NCBI RefSeq assembly: GCF_963675455.1
Contig: NZ_OY776217.1
Location: 2,838,001-2,902,000, forward strand
Direction of reading: 5' to 3'
From: Emcibacter sp.
Lineage (GTDB): Bacteria; Pseudomonadota; Alphaproteobacteria; Sphingomonadales; Emcibacteraceae
DNA length: 64,000 bases
Shown in pieces: positions 35,078 to 43,387 of this stretch. The position numbers and the translations under genes are program-made. The notes beneath the pieces were generated by a model. It was given only the letters and a program-made list of their open reading frames with translations. It searched no databases and was not told where the DNA came from. Within the stretch, counting starts at the first letter, position 1; the number at the start of each line of letters is the position of its first letter.

Positions 35078-36256
35078 TTACCCCAGATTACCAAGGGTAA
35101 TATGTTCCCCTTCTTCAAGATCCGAGAGCAGGATTTTGCCCACGCACTTGTCAAGATCGTAGGGCGGCAGACCATCTTCGGGGCAAGGCCGCAAGGGAAA
35201 AATGTCCCCTTCCCCGATTTTCATTCCGGCCTTTAAATCCCTTGTCGCCCTCAGCGCCCGACGTTGTAAAACAACGGTATCCTTTTCATTGTCTTCGATC
35301 TTTTTCTTTCCGTCACCAATGGAAAGTGCAAGACCCTCGGGATCATCACAGAGAGTTTCTACCAGCCGATATTTTTCTTCCCACGTCATTCCCCTGGACA
35401 GGAGTTCATCCAGCTCTGCTGTCTTTTCCACCATCAGGCGCCAGCTTTCCGGGTTCATGGAGAAGGGATGGTCAGGACCGACAAGGTTATTATCCAAGGT
35501 ATAGTGTTTCTCAACGGACCGGGCGCCATACAGGCCGACAGCCCCCAAAACCGTGCTATGCCCATGGGTGTGATCGGACAGACCGAGGGATAGGCCGGGA
35601 AAGACTTTGGCATAACTCTCCAGAACCTTCAGGTTGATATTTCGGAACCGTTCGAGGGTAACATCCCTGGGCTCGTCGAGCCGGGCTGTATAATTTGTAT
35701 TACACTGCATGAGGATAAGCTGGTCAGTATGTTTCAGAGCCACATTCACAGCCGCCGAAACTTCTTCCATGCAAGAAGCTCCTGTAGCCATAATGAAAGG
35801 AAGACCAGAACGGGCCATGACCTCAATTTCCTCGTGCCAGGTAATGTCCCCGGAACCCATTTTCCACGCGGACACATAAGGCCGAAGAAGTTCCACAAGT
35901 TCAAGCGAATAAGGGGCTGTAAAATAGTCAATGCCGGCATCTGCACAGGTCTCTTTCAGGACCTCGGTCCAAGTCACTGGCAGAGAAGCATCGTCGTAAA
36001 TTTCATAAATACTTTTATCCCAGTCTTCCTGATGAGATAACTTTCCCCCCATCTGTCGGAATCCTTTGTCGGAGACGATGGATTTGGCAAAGAAATTCTG
36101 AAATTTTGCCGCCCTGGCTCCGCTTTCCGCACAGGAATAAATCAGATCCTTTGCTTTTTCCAAGTCTCCGTCATGATTTGCCGCAATATCCGCAATGAAA
36201 TAGACGGGCTCAGAGGGCCCCACAAAATGATTTCCAATTTTGATTAGATTGCTCAT
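35078..36256 (-). CDS. NeuB-family nonulosonic acid synthase with SAF domain
   Basis: 392 residues. TIM-barrel synthase condensing phosphoenolpyruvate with a 6-carbon amino sugar: FIADIAANHDGDLEKAKDLI at the start, then GARAAKFQNF, YFTAPYSLELVELL, SAWKMGSGDITW, MQCNTNYT, LGLSDHTHGHSTVLGAV and ARSVEKHYTLD. The C-terminal SAF/antifreeze-like domain is RALRATRDLKAGMKIGEGDIFPLRP. It could make pseudaminic, legionaminic or a related acid; motifs do not decide. It overlaps the upstream SDR gene by 4 nt (ATGA). Confidence 0.93.
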   Translation of the reverse strand: MSNLIKIGNHFVGPSEPVYFIADIAANHDGDLEKAKDLIYSCAESGARAAKFQNFFAKSIVSDKGFRQMGGKLSHQEDWDKSIYEIYDDASLPVTWTEVLKETCADAGIDYFTAPYSLELVELLRPYVSAWKMGSGDITWHEEIEVMARSGLPFIMATGASCMEEVSAAVNVALKHTDQLILMQCNTNYTARLDEPRDVTLERFRNINLKVLESYAKVFPGLSLGLSDHTHGHSTVLGAVGLYGARSVEKHYTLDNNLVGPDHPFSMNPESWRLMVEKTAELDELLSRGMTWEEKYRLVETLCDDPEGLALSIGDGKKKIEDNEKDTVVLQRRALRATRDLKAGMKIGEGDIFPLRPCPEDGLPPYDLDKCVGKILLSDLEEGEHITLGNLG

Positions 36257-37092
36257 AATTTTTCGATCTCTTCCTGCAGACTAGGCAATTTAATCCCGCT
36301 CATCGATTCAAAACAGGCAACATTTAACCTCAGGTCCCGTGGCCTGGGCGCACGGCCGGGTATATTTGTGCTGTCAGTTATGGTCACTTGAGAGGCATCC
36401 AGTCCCTTTTGTTCTGCCAGTTTCAGGGCAAAATCCTTCTTGCTCATTCCTTCATGAGAACCAAGATTATAGGTTCCGCGCAAATCCTGCTCATAACATT
36501 GTAGCAAGACCTGTGCCAAAGTTGCCATATGCAAAGGCGAAAAGAGGACGTCCTTAAAAAGACTTATCTGTTTTTTCTCAGAGAAGGCCTTAATAAAAAA
36601 ATCGCTCAGGCTGTCCCGGCCTGATGTCCTTGAAGGACCGATGATATTTGTTCTGACAATCAGACTATTCATATATTTTTTAGCTTCGAGCTCTCCGGCC
36701 AGCTTACTCTTGCCATAATGATTGACAGGACCTGAGCCTTCTTCACAGAAAGGACCTTCACCATCCGGATAGATCTGATCCGTTGAAATATACACGAAAT
36801 AGGCTTCCGAACCAGCAAGGGCGGTCACAAGATTCCGGGTTGTTGTGGCATTGGCCGCTATCGCCTCTTCAGGATGTTCTTCACAGTAATCCACGTTTGT
36901 CATGGCAGCCAGATGAAGCACCACTCCTGGGAATACTTCATCGATAAGGGCAGAAACTTCCTGGGGTTTTGTTAAATCACAAGGGTAGTGCGGATCATTT
37001 CGAGACGTCAGGATCAGGTCACCAGCGCATGAGAATTGCTCGGCGATATAGGGCGCCAGCAAACCGGATCCACCTGTGACTAATATTTTCAT
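36253..37092 (-). CDS. RmlD-like SDR sugar-nucleotide reductase
   Basis: 279 residues. Extended SDR with N-terminal KILVTGGSGLLAPYIAEQF, mid-region LHLAAMTNVDYCEEHPEEA, the YISTDQIYP segment and catalytic YGKSKLAGE (YxxxK). Closest in layout to RmlD-type keto-reductases. I start at ATG 37092: the longer reading frame from a GTG at 37122 begins inside a terminator hairpin. First gene of the nine-gene minus-strand cassette. Confidence 0.88.
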   Translation of the reverse strand: MKILVTGGSGLLAPYIAEQFSCAGDLILTSRNDPHYPCDLTKPQEVSALIDEVFPGVVLHLAAMTNVDYCEEHPEEAIAANATTTRNLVTALAGSEAYFVYISTDQIYPDGEGPFCEEGSGPVNHYGKSKLAGELEAKKYMNSLIVRTNIIGPSRTSGRDSLSDFFIKAFSEKKQISLFKDVLFSPLHMATLAQVLLQCYEQDLRGTYNLGSHEGMSKKDFALKLAEQKGLDASQVTITDSTNIPGRAPRPRDLRLNVACFESMSGIKLPSLQEEIEKL

Positions 37093-37110
37093 CGATTCAA
37101 CTGCGTTTAT

Positions 37111-37140
37111 AAAAAAACCCACCTGATTATGTCAGGCGGG
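37111..37140 (-). terminator. Terminator between flaG and the sugar cassette
   Basis: On the minus strand CCCGCCTGA-N5-TCAGGTGGG (one G-T pair) is followed by T7. It ends flagellin 2/flaG transcription 19 bp before the first cassette gene, so the cassette needs its own promoter in a very tight space or partial read-through. Confidence 0.88.
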
Positions 37141-37168
37141 TTCCGATATTGAAAATGTTTTTTGCCCA

Positions 37169-37630
37169 TCAGGTCTCGACATCAACAACAATTCCTTCTG
37201 CGCCTTCCTGTTCCCTGTAAAACGCCAGAAATTTTAACACTTCATCCGCTGGCCACTGATGCACAACTTCGCCTGATGTTTTATCTACCCCTTGGTAGAC
37301 AAAGACACCTGTTGCATCATCCTGATCAATTCTCAAAGTTGTATCAGGTGGATCCTGAGGTAGTGAAGCGTTTATAATTGTTTCAGCCGCCTTAAGAAAA
37401 TCCTGGACGTTACCGGAACTCAATAAATTAAGTTTGTCTTCCGCAGCTTGCTTAATTGCTGCAGAGACTTTACCTTCCTGTTCCGCTCCGGACCCTGGAG
37501 TATTAGTAGTGTCTTCAGTTTTTAGTGGAACTGTTATTTTCTTTATATCTTTTAAGCTGCTAAATCTTTCTGTATCTTTAGCAACTCCAGCTCCAGGGAC
37601 CGACGGATTTATTTTCATACCGTCAACCAT
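37169..37630 (-). CDS. flaG: FlaG family protein
   Basis: 153 residues. A variable, disordered N-terminal half, then the FlaG domain (LRIDQDDATGVFVYQGVDKTSGEVVHQWPADEVLKFLAFYREQEG). FlaG proteins affect filament length and are usually next to flagellin, as here (173 nt beyond flagellin 2). The start is preceded by AAGAGAAG. It is locally AT-rich. Confidence 0.85.
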   Translation of the reverse strand: MVDGMKINPSVPGAGVAKDTERFSSLKDIKKITVPLKTEDTTNTPGSGAEQEGKVSAAIKQAAEDKLNLLSSGNVQDFLKAAETIINASLPQDPPDTTLRIDQDDATGVFVYQGVDKTSGEVVHQWPADEVLKFLAFYREQEGAEGIVVDVET

Positions 37631-37751
37631 CGTTCTTCTCTTACTTTGTTATATCTCCGGCTTACACCAGTTTTACCAACTTCATTTAATAATCAAATAT
37701 TTATGTAACACAAACAATTCTAGAAAATTTTAATTATGGAATAAAGAGAAA

Positions 37752-37797
37752 ATTGTGGTTTGGCGAGACGGACTTCCGTCCCGCCAAACCCACATAA
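37752..37797 (-). terminator. Terminator of flagellin 2
   Basis: A long, nearly perfect hairpin (37755-37772 with 37775-37793) has a TTTTCTCTTT tract on the minus-strand side, 8 nt past the flagellin stop. flaG downstream may depend on leakage. Confidence 0.75.
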
Positions 37798-37803
37798 GGA
37801 TTA

Positions 37804-38619
37804 TTATCCGAAGAGTGAGAGCACTGCACCCGGAGCCTGGTTGGCGATCGAAAGCGCCTGCAACCCAAGCTGCTGTTTAACCTGCAGCGATTGCAAGTTC
37901 GCACTTTCTCGGGCAAGGTCAGCATCCACAAGGTTACCAATACCTGTCTCAATCGAATCCGATAGCTTGTTCACGAAGGTTGACACCGATTCAATACGTT
38001 TCGCACCGGCACCAAGCACCGCCAGAGAGGCGTTCACTGTATCCAGAGCTGTATCAACCAGAGCCACAACGCCTGCCGCACTTGCGGAAGTGGTAATTGA
38101 CTTACCGGACAGCCCCAGTGTACCAACGTCGATATCCTGGGCAGCAATAGTGATTGAGGAAGAAGCATCCTGGTTCACAATCGCTGTAATGGCATCTGAA
38201 CCCCGAAGAGCATTAATACCATTGAATTCCGCATTGGAAACGATCGTATCGATCTGGTTACGCAGTTCGGTAAATTCGTTGTTCAAAAGTGTACGCTGTG
38301 AAGCGTCAATACCGGTATCAGCGGCAGCCACAGCTTTTTCCTTCAACTCGATGAGCAGATCGGAAACAGCTTCCGCGCCAGCCAGAGCAGTATCGATAGC
38401 ACCAGTAGCACGGCTCAGGCTGCCTTTCACGGCGTTCAAACCGGAAATTTCAGACCGTTGAGACTGAGCAATGGAATAGACCGCAGCGTTGTCTTTAGCA
38501 CTGCCAACCTTCAGACCGGTACTGATCCGGGACTGAGTGGTGTTCAGTGCTGCATTGGTTTTGTTGAGAGTTTGGAGGGCGACGAGAGCACCCGCATTAG
38601 TATTGACTGAAAAAGCCAT
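37804..38619 (-). CDS. Flagellin 2
   Basis: 271-residue flagellin with D0/D1 only. N-terminus SVNTNAGALVALQTLNKT and RISTGLKVGSAKDNAAVYSIAQ; C-terminus LVDADLARESANLQSLQVKQQLGLQALSIANQAP. Clearly a paralogue of flagellin 1 but with a divergent middle. The ribosome site is GGAGATTTATA. Unlike flagellin 1, no -24/-12 element is visible in the 273-bp gap to flaF, so its control differs. That gap holds AT-rich DNA with no other recognisable element. Confidence 0.97.
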   Translation of the reverse strand: MAFSVNTNAGALVALQTLNKTNAALNTTQSRISTGLKVGSAKDNAAVYSIAQSQRSEISGLNAVKGSLSRATGAIDTALAGAEAVSDLLIELKEKAVAAADTGIDASQRTLLNNEFTELRNQIDTIVSNAEFNGINALRGSDAITAIVNQDASSSITIAAQDIDVGTLGLSGKSITTSASAAGVVALVDTALDTVNASLAVLGAGAKRIESVSTFVNKLSDSIETGIGNLVDADLARESANLQSLQVKQQLGLQALSIANQAPGAVLSLFG

Positions 38620-38892
38620 TATAAATCTCCATTCTGAGAGTACTATTAAACAGGACTTTTTGTCCCGCCGGGCATTCTACCCGATCTACGCAAACTGTAT
38701 CATTGTCTTTCTGACGTTGCAGCTCACACGATCAGGTTACGTGTAACATGTGAATAAAAGGTTAACAAGAGAATTAATGAAATAACTTTTTCGAATCCCC
38801 GTTTTATTACAATGAGTTAAACAGAAAAATACCCACAGTCCCGCAGTTTTGCAGGCCTTTACACTTAAATCATTAAGAAAATTTTGAGAGAA

Positions 38893-39315
38893 TTAGACGG
38901 TGGCAGAAGTAAAGTCCTGACCATTTCTATCACCGGTGTCGTTATTCACTGACGAAGAAGCCAGCGACGCCTGGGCGGCAAGACCGTCCATAATATTACG
39001 ATTCACAGAAACCAGAACGTCAATACTATCTTCCCCCCTGGCCACTTGCGAACTGTATTTACCAACCCATATTGACAGAGAGATAATCTGTCCGCGCAGC
39101 ATATCCGGAAGTTTATTGCCCTCGACTGCGCAATCCGTAGCCAGTGTAGACCACAGCCTGCGGTTCCTGTACAGAGCATCATGAAGGCGCTTGTCAGTTT
39201 TCGGCAGATCCTTCGCATCAATTAGAGCACGAGTAACCTCTGCAAAAATCCTGTATTCAGTCTGCGACGGTGCTTCAGTTGCCTGCTGTGTCTTCTGGTA
39301 CGCTTCCAGGGACAT
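38893..39315 (-). CDS. flaF: Flagellar biosynthesis regulator FlaF
   Basis: 140 residues. Typical FlaF pattern: SLEAYQKTQQATEAPSQTEYRIFAEVTRALIDA, LHDALYRNRRLWSTLATDCAVEGNKLP, and LRGQIISLSIWVGKYSSQV. FlaF acts as flagellin secretion chaperone and positive regulator opposite FlbT in Caulobacter. Its start (ribosome site AGAGAGG) overlaps flbT by 41 nt. Confidence 0.94.
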   Translation of the reverse strand: MSLEAYQKTQQATEAPSQTEYRIFAEVTRALIDAKDLPKTDKRLHDALYRNRRLWSTLATDCAVEGNKLPDMLRGQIISLSIWVGKYSSQVARGEDSIDVLVSVNRNIMDGLAAQASLASSSVNNDTGDRNGQDFTSATV

Positions 39316-39700
39316 AATTCAGCCTCTCTTTTTCATATTCAAACAATTTCTTACACTTATTTAGCGCCTTGTAATATTCACCTTCCATAACATCCTGGCT
39401 AATGGCAACACAAAGTGTTTTGGCTTCAGGGTCTTCCACAACTCCCAGCAGTTCCGTCATCCTGAGAACAAATTTCTCATAATATTTTTTGCGCCCTGCT
39501 TCATCCATGTACATAAGCATGATAGGGAAATATACATGCTTGACGGGTGTATCCACCTCCTCAGCAAGCAAGATATCCTTGTCTCTCAGCAACGACACCT
39601 TGTTCTGCAAAACAAGTGTGGCACGCCTGTCCCCGTTGACAATAACAGCCCCGTTCACGACAAATTTCTCACCGGGTTTCAATGATAACTTCAAAGCCAT
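39275..39700 (-). CDS. flbT: Flagellin mRNA regulator FlbT
   Basis: 141 residues. LKLSLKPGEKFVVNGAVIVNGDRRATLVLQN, then LLRDKDILLAEEVDTPVKHVYFPIMLMYMD are signature FlbT. In Caulobacter it binds flagellin mRNA leaders and blocks translation until the hook is complete. Overlaps flaF; the pair lies upstream of flagellin 2 on the same strand. Confidence 0.95.
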   Translation of the reverse strand: MALKLSLKPGEKFVVNGAVIVNGDRRATLVLQNKVSLLRDKDILLAEEVDTPVKHVYFPIMLMYMDEAGRKKYYEKFVLRMTELLGVVEDPEAKTLCVAISQDVMEGEYYKALNKCKKLFEYEKERLNYVPGSVPEDTAGN

Positions 39701-39824
39701 TTGTTATCTTTCTTCTTATGTTCCTGACAAACAACGCATGTTCCCGTCAGAAGCATAACTGTTATTTTGCATTTTCACAAACAGGTGGTTAACATTAGGT
39801 GAATTTTTTTGTTAAAATATCTAA

Positions 39825-39871
39825 TTCCGGTCAGACCTGTTGTTTATACAGCTTCCAAAAACAGACCGGAA
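39825..39871 (+). promoter_or_regulatory. Hairpin in the leader of the first FlmG-like gene
   Basis: TTCCGGTC (39825-39832) pairs with GACCGGAA (39864-39871); an inner CTGTT/AACAG pairing extends it. It ends 17 nt before the start codon, without a T-run, so it is more likely a leader structure than a terminator. Confidence 0.4.
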
Positions 39872-39888
39872 GTCAAGGTTCAAGTTAA

Positions 39889-41577
39889 ATGGCTCAAAAA
39901 ACACCCAAATCCAATGCATTACCTCCCGTAAAAACAAAGGGGCAATTTACAAAATATTTTCGGAAAGGGAACTATCATTATTCAAAAGGTGAATATGCGA
40001 GTGCCGCAAAGTTCCTAAACGCAGTCTGGCAATATGACGACTCAGTTCCAGAAATCACAATTCAACTGTCCGACTGTCTGTTTCAGATGGGACGGCAAAA
40101 TCAGGCTCTGGATTTATTGATCTATACCTGGCAAAAGCATCCGGATAAAGCAGATATCTGTACGGTTATCGGCTCTGCCGCCCTGAGGATGAACTTTTTC
40201 GATCTGGCTTTAAAGGCCTACGAGCATTATACCAAACTTCAACCGAACGATCCCAAGGGTTATGTCAACCTGGCCACGGCCTTAAGGGAAAACGACCGAC
40301 TGGACGAGGCAATTTCCCTTTTGCAGGAAATTATTCCGATATATCCGGAAAACGACGAAATGTGGAACGCGCTTGGGGCTGCCGTACAGCTAAGAGACGG
40401 ACCAGCGCAGTCGCTCGTATTCTTTGAAGAGTCCTACAGGTTAAATCCGACCAGTCGACAGATTCTCAATAACCTCCCTGGCATTTATTATGATCTCGGG
40501 CAAATTGATAAAGCCAAGGAAACGGTCTTGGCCTGCCTGGAGAGATACAACGATTTTGCCTCACCTCACCTTCTATACTCCAAAATCCTTCTTAATGAAG
40601 GCCGCCTGTCCGAAGGATGGAGTGAATATAAATGGCGACATCATTCTACAAATCCGTCAGCCTGCCTGCTGCCCTATAAAATCGACTATTGGAACAAGGG
40701 CATAGACATCAAAGGAAAAAATCTTTTGCTTAGTGCGGAACAGGGTGTTGGCGATGAACTGCTCGCCACACCGGTATACAGGCAACTGATCGAAATGGTA
40801 GAACATCTCTATATCGGATGTGACAGTAGACTTGTGCCGCTGTTTGAGACTTCCTTTCCGGAAGCCACTATCCTCCCCTACAGCGTTTATGCGCTCAGCG
40901 ATGGCCGGCGGGGCAGAACATACCAAGATCTTACTGAAGAACAGATTGAGCAAATTGATTATATGTGTTTCAACCTAGATGCCGTCTCAAACCTCTGGCA
41001 ATCTGTGGAAGACATCAAACCCATGGCCCAGATTCTGGACGTCACTAAGGACCTGAGAGGAAAGTGGAAAACCCGGATTGAAAAATTGCCAAAAAAACTC
41101 AATATCGGAGTTTGTTGGCGCAGTGGTGTACTGCATGCCACCCGAAAAACAAACTATACAGAACTTGATAATTGGCTTCCTATCCTGAAAAACGAAAATG
41201 TCAATTTCGTTAATGTGCAATATGGGAATTATGCTGAAGAGTTAAAAAAAATGAAAGAAAAGCACGGGATCAAAATCCATAATTTTGACGACCTTGACCT
41301 GAAAAATGATTTTGCAGGAACCATCGCCCTAATGCAAAACCTCGATCTTGTCATCGGCCCGACCACCACCCCCGTCGCCGAAGCGGCATGCGCCGGTGTA
41401 GCAGTGTGGTGGCTGAGCAACGGTCAACCTTGGTGGACATATGGACAAAAGAACCCTCCCTGGCTGGAAAAGGGCGTCGTCCATGCAAAAGACCCCGCCC
41501 AGCCGTGGCCTGACTTTATGACTGAAATGGGAAAAACGTTTTATAGCTGGGTCAAATCTCACAAATCAGGAAACTAA
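39889..41577 (+). CDS. FlmG-like TPR flagellin glycosyltransferase, copy 1
   Basis: 562 residues. N-terminal TPR-type helical repeats at about 15-240 (HYSKGEYASAAKFLNAVWQYD, DLALKAYEHYTKLQPNDPKGYVNLATAL). A C-terminal GT-B-like domain at about 270-555 contains LSAEQGVGDELLATPVYRQL, IGVCWRSG, and LVIGPTTTPVAEAACAGVAVWWL. The same two-part architecture is known in Caulobacter FlmG, whose TPR half binds flagellin and whose C-terminal half transfers pseudaminic acid. A role in flagellin glycosylation fits the neighbourhood. It is visibly AT-richer than the flagellar block. A paralogue follows after 53 nt. Confidence 0.75.
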   Translation: MAQKTPKSNALPPVKTKGQFTKYFRKGNYHYSKGEYASAAKFLNAVWQYDDSVPEITIQLSDCLFQMGRQNQALDLLIYTWQKHPDKADICTVIGSAALRMNFFDLALKAYEHYTKLQPNDPKGYVNLATALRENDRLDEAISLLQEIIPIYPENDEMWNALGAAVQLRDGPAQSLVFFEESYRLNPTSRQILNNLPGIYYDLGQIDKAKETVLACLERYNDFASPHLLYSKILLNEGRLSEGWSEYKWRHHSTNPSACLLPYKIDYWNKGIDIKGKNLLLSAEQGVGDELLATPVYRQLIEMVEHLYIGCDSRLVPLFETSFPEATILPYSVYALSDGRRGRTYQDLTEEQIEQIDYMCFNLDAVSNLWQSVEDIKPMAQILDVTKDLRGKWKTRIEKLPKKLNIGVCWRSGVLHATRKTNYTELDNWLPILKNENVNFVNVQYGNYAEELKKMKEKHGIKIHNFDDLDLKNDFAGTIALMQNLDLVIGPTTTPVAEAACAGVAVWWLSNGQPWWTYGQKNPPWLEKGVVHAKDPAQPWPDFMTEMGKTFYSWVKSHKSGN

Positions 41578-41630
41578 CCCGTTACCCCGACCGAAAGCAA
41601 TGCAACCAGAAAAACCAACACAGGATAAAG

Positions 41631-43322
41631 ATGGCCAAAAATTCCGGTAAAAACAGCGGCACCCTGGGACCGGCGAGGAGTCGGGGACAATTTAACAAAT
41701 ATCTGCAAAAAGGAAATAAGTTATTCAGCAGGGGAGAATATTCACAAGCCCTCGCCTTCCTAAATGCCGCATGGAATTATGATGAAGAAAATTCCCAGGT
41801 TGGCGTTCAAATTGCCAATTGCCTATTCGAAATAGGGGAAAAAGCCAAAGCCATCAACGTCCTGACCTATGTGTGGCAAAAGGCACCTGAAAATGCGGAC
41901 ATTTGTACCGTCATTGGCGGTGCTGCGACAAAGATGAATTTTCACGATCTGGCGCTCAGGGCTTATGAACATTATACGCTGCTCAATCCGAATGACCCCA
42001 AGGGATATGTTAATTTTGCCACAGCGTTAAAAGAAACCGATCAATTTGATAAGGCCATAGATCTTCTTCAGGGAGTTATTCCCATATTTCCTGAAAACGC
42101 CGGTTTATGGCTCGCGCTTGGCAGCGTCGTCCATCTTCGTGATGGCCCTGAATCCAGTCTTGTTTTCTATGAAGAAGCTTATCGGCAGGATCCCTATAAC
42201 CGGCTGGTACTTTACAATCTTCCCACTATTTATCTTGAACTTGGAAGATTCTCTGACGCGGAAAAGGTGGTGAAAGAATGCATGGAAAATTACAGTGAGT
42301 TTTCCAATCCACACCTCCTTTACTCCAAAATCCTGATGAGTCAGGGGAAACTCGCCGAGGGATGGGAGGAATATAAATGGCGTCATCACCCAAGCAGCGT
42401 GGCGTCCTGTGTCCTTCCTTATAATATTTCTGTCTGGAAACCAGGAACCGATATCACCGACAAAACACTCCTTATTTCCGCTGAACAGGGGGTTGGGGAC
42501 GAACTGCTGGCGACACCTATCTATGCCCAAATTATTGATAAGGCGAAACACGTTTATATTGGCTGTGATGAGCGGCTGGTCCACCTTTATAAAAATTCGT
42601 TTCCCCAAGCCGATATTCTACCGTTTGAAGTCTTCATGACTCCCGAGGGAAGGAACGGCCGTCTCTATCCGGACCTAAGCCCCGAGGACATTAAAACGAT
42701 AGATTATTACTGTTACTGCCTGGATGCTATGGCAAATGTCTGGACTTCACTACACGATATTTCCCCAAGCCAGAAAATTTTGTCTCCTTCGAGCGACCTG
42801 ATAGACAATTGGCACAACCGGCTAAGTGAATTGCCACAAAAACTGAACGTAGGTATTTGCTGGCAAAGTGGAACCATGTACGTTCAACGGCAACTTCACT
42901 ACCCTCCCCTTGAAGACTGGCTACCTATCCTGAAAAGCGACAAGGTCAACTTCATAAATGTTCAATATGATGCCTGCTGCCAAGAACTCGTTTCATTCTC
43001 GGATAAGTATGGAGTAAAAATTCATAATTTTACGGACCTGGATCTAAAAAATGATTTTGACGGCACCGCAGCTATGATGTCCTGTCTAGACTTAGTTATC
43101 GGCCCGACTACTACACCAGTCGTTCAGGCGGGATGTACTGGGACGGAAGTCTGGTGGCTCACAAACGGCACACCTTGGTGGACCTTTGGACAGCAAAACC
43201 CGCCTTGGCTGGAAAGGGGCTTTATTCAGTCAAAAAAACCGGATCAACCCTGGTCCGAGTTCATGAAAGATATGAAAAAACCCTTTGATCACTGGGTGCA
43301 GAACAAGCTGAAAGAAAAATAA
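41631..43322 (+). CDS. FlmG-like TPR flagellin glycosyltransferase, copy 2
   Basis: 563 residues, colinear with the preceding gene throughout. Shared: RGQFNKYLQKGN, GEYSQALAFLNAAWNYDEE, AEQGVGDELLATPIYAQI, LVIGPTTTPVVQAGCTG and WWTFGQQNPPWLERG. It arose by tandem duplication and has since diverged substantially. With two flagellins in the locus, each copy may prefer one filament protein or one sugar. Starts after GATAAAG at 41631, 53 nt past copy 1; probably co-transcribed. Confidence 0.75.
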   Translation: MAKNSGKNSGTLGPARSRGQFNKYLQKGNKLFSRGEYSQALAFLNAAWNYDEENSQVGVQIANCLFEIGEKAKAINVLTYVWQKAPENADICTVIGGAATKMNFHDLALRAYEHYTLLNPNDPKGYVNFATALKETDQFDKAIDLLQGVIPIFPENAGLWLALGSVVHLRDGPESSLVFYEEAYRQDPYNRLVLYNLPTIYLELGRFSDAEKVVKECMENYSEFSNPHLLYSKILMSQGKLAEGWEEYKWRHHPSSVASCVLPYNISVWKPGTDITDKTLLISAEQGVGDELLATPIYAQIIDKAKHVYIGCDERLVHLYKNSFPQADILPFEVFMTPEGRNGRLYPDLSPEDIKTIDYYCYCLDAMANVWTSLHDISPSQKILSPSSDLIDNWHNRLSELPQKLNVGICWQSGTMYVQRQLHYPPLEDWLPILKSDKVNFINVQYDACCQELVSFSDKYGVKIHNFTDLDLKNDFDGTAAMMSCLDLVIGPTTTPVVQAGCTGTEVWWLTNGTPWWTFGQQNPPWLERGFIQSKKPDQPWSEFMKDMKKPFDHWVQNKLKEK

Positions 43323-43387
43323 TTTCTTTGACCATCATTTTACTCTGCAGTAACTTTAATCAAACAATTTAAAACAGGTGTTTGAAT

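Noticed and set aside
37093..37122. Longer SDR reading frame starting at GTG 37122
   Set aside because: This start lies inside the flaG terminator hairpin; the Rossmann motif begins at the ATG at 37092.
38772..38788. TTAA-N8-TTAA in the flagellin 2 upstream gap
   Set aside because: CtrA sites require 7-bp spacing; this has 8, so I did not call it.
41578..41630. Possible terminator or gene between the two FlmG-like genes
   Set aside because: Only 53 bp, no hairpin with T-run and no frame; simply an intergenic spacer.
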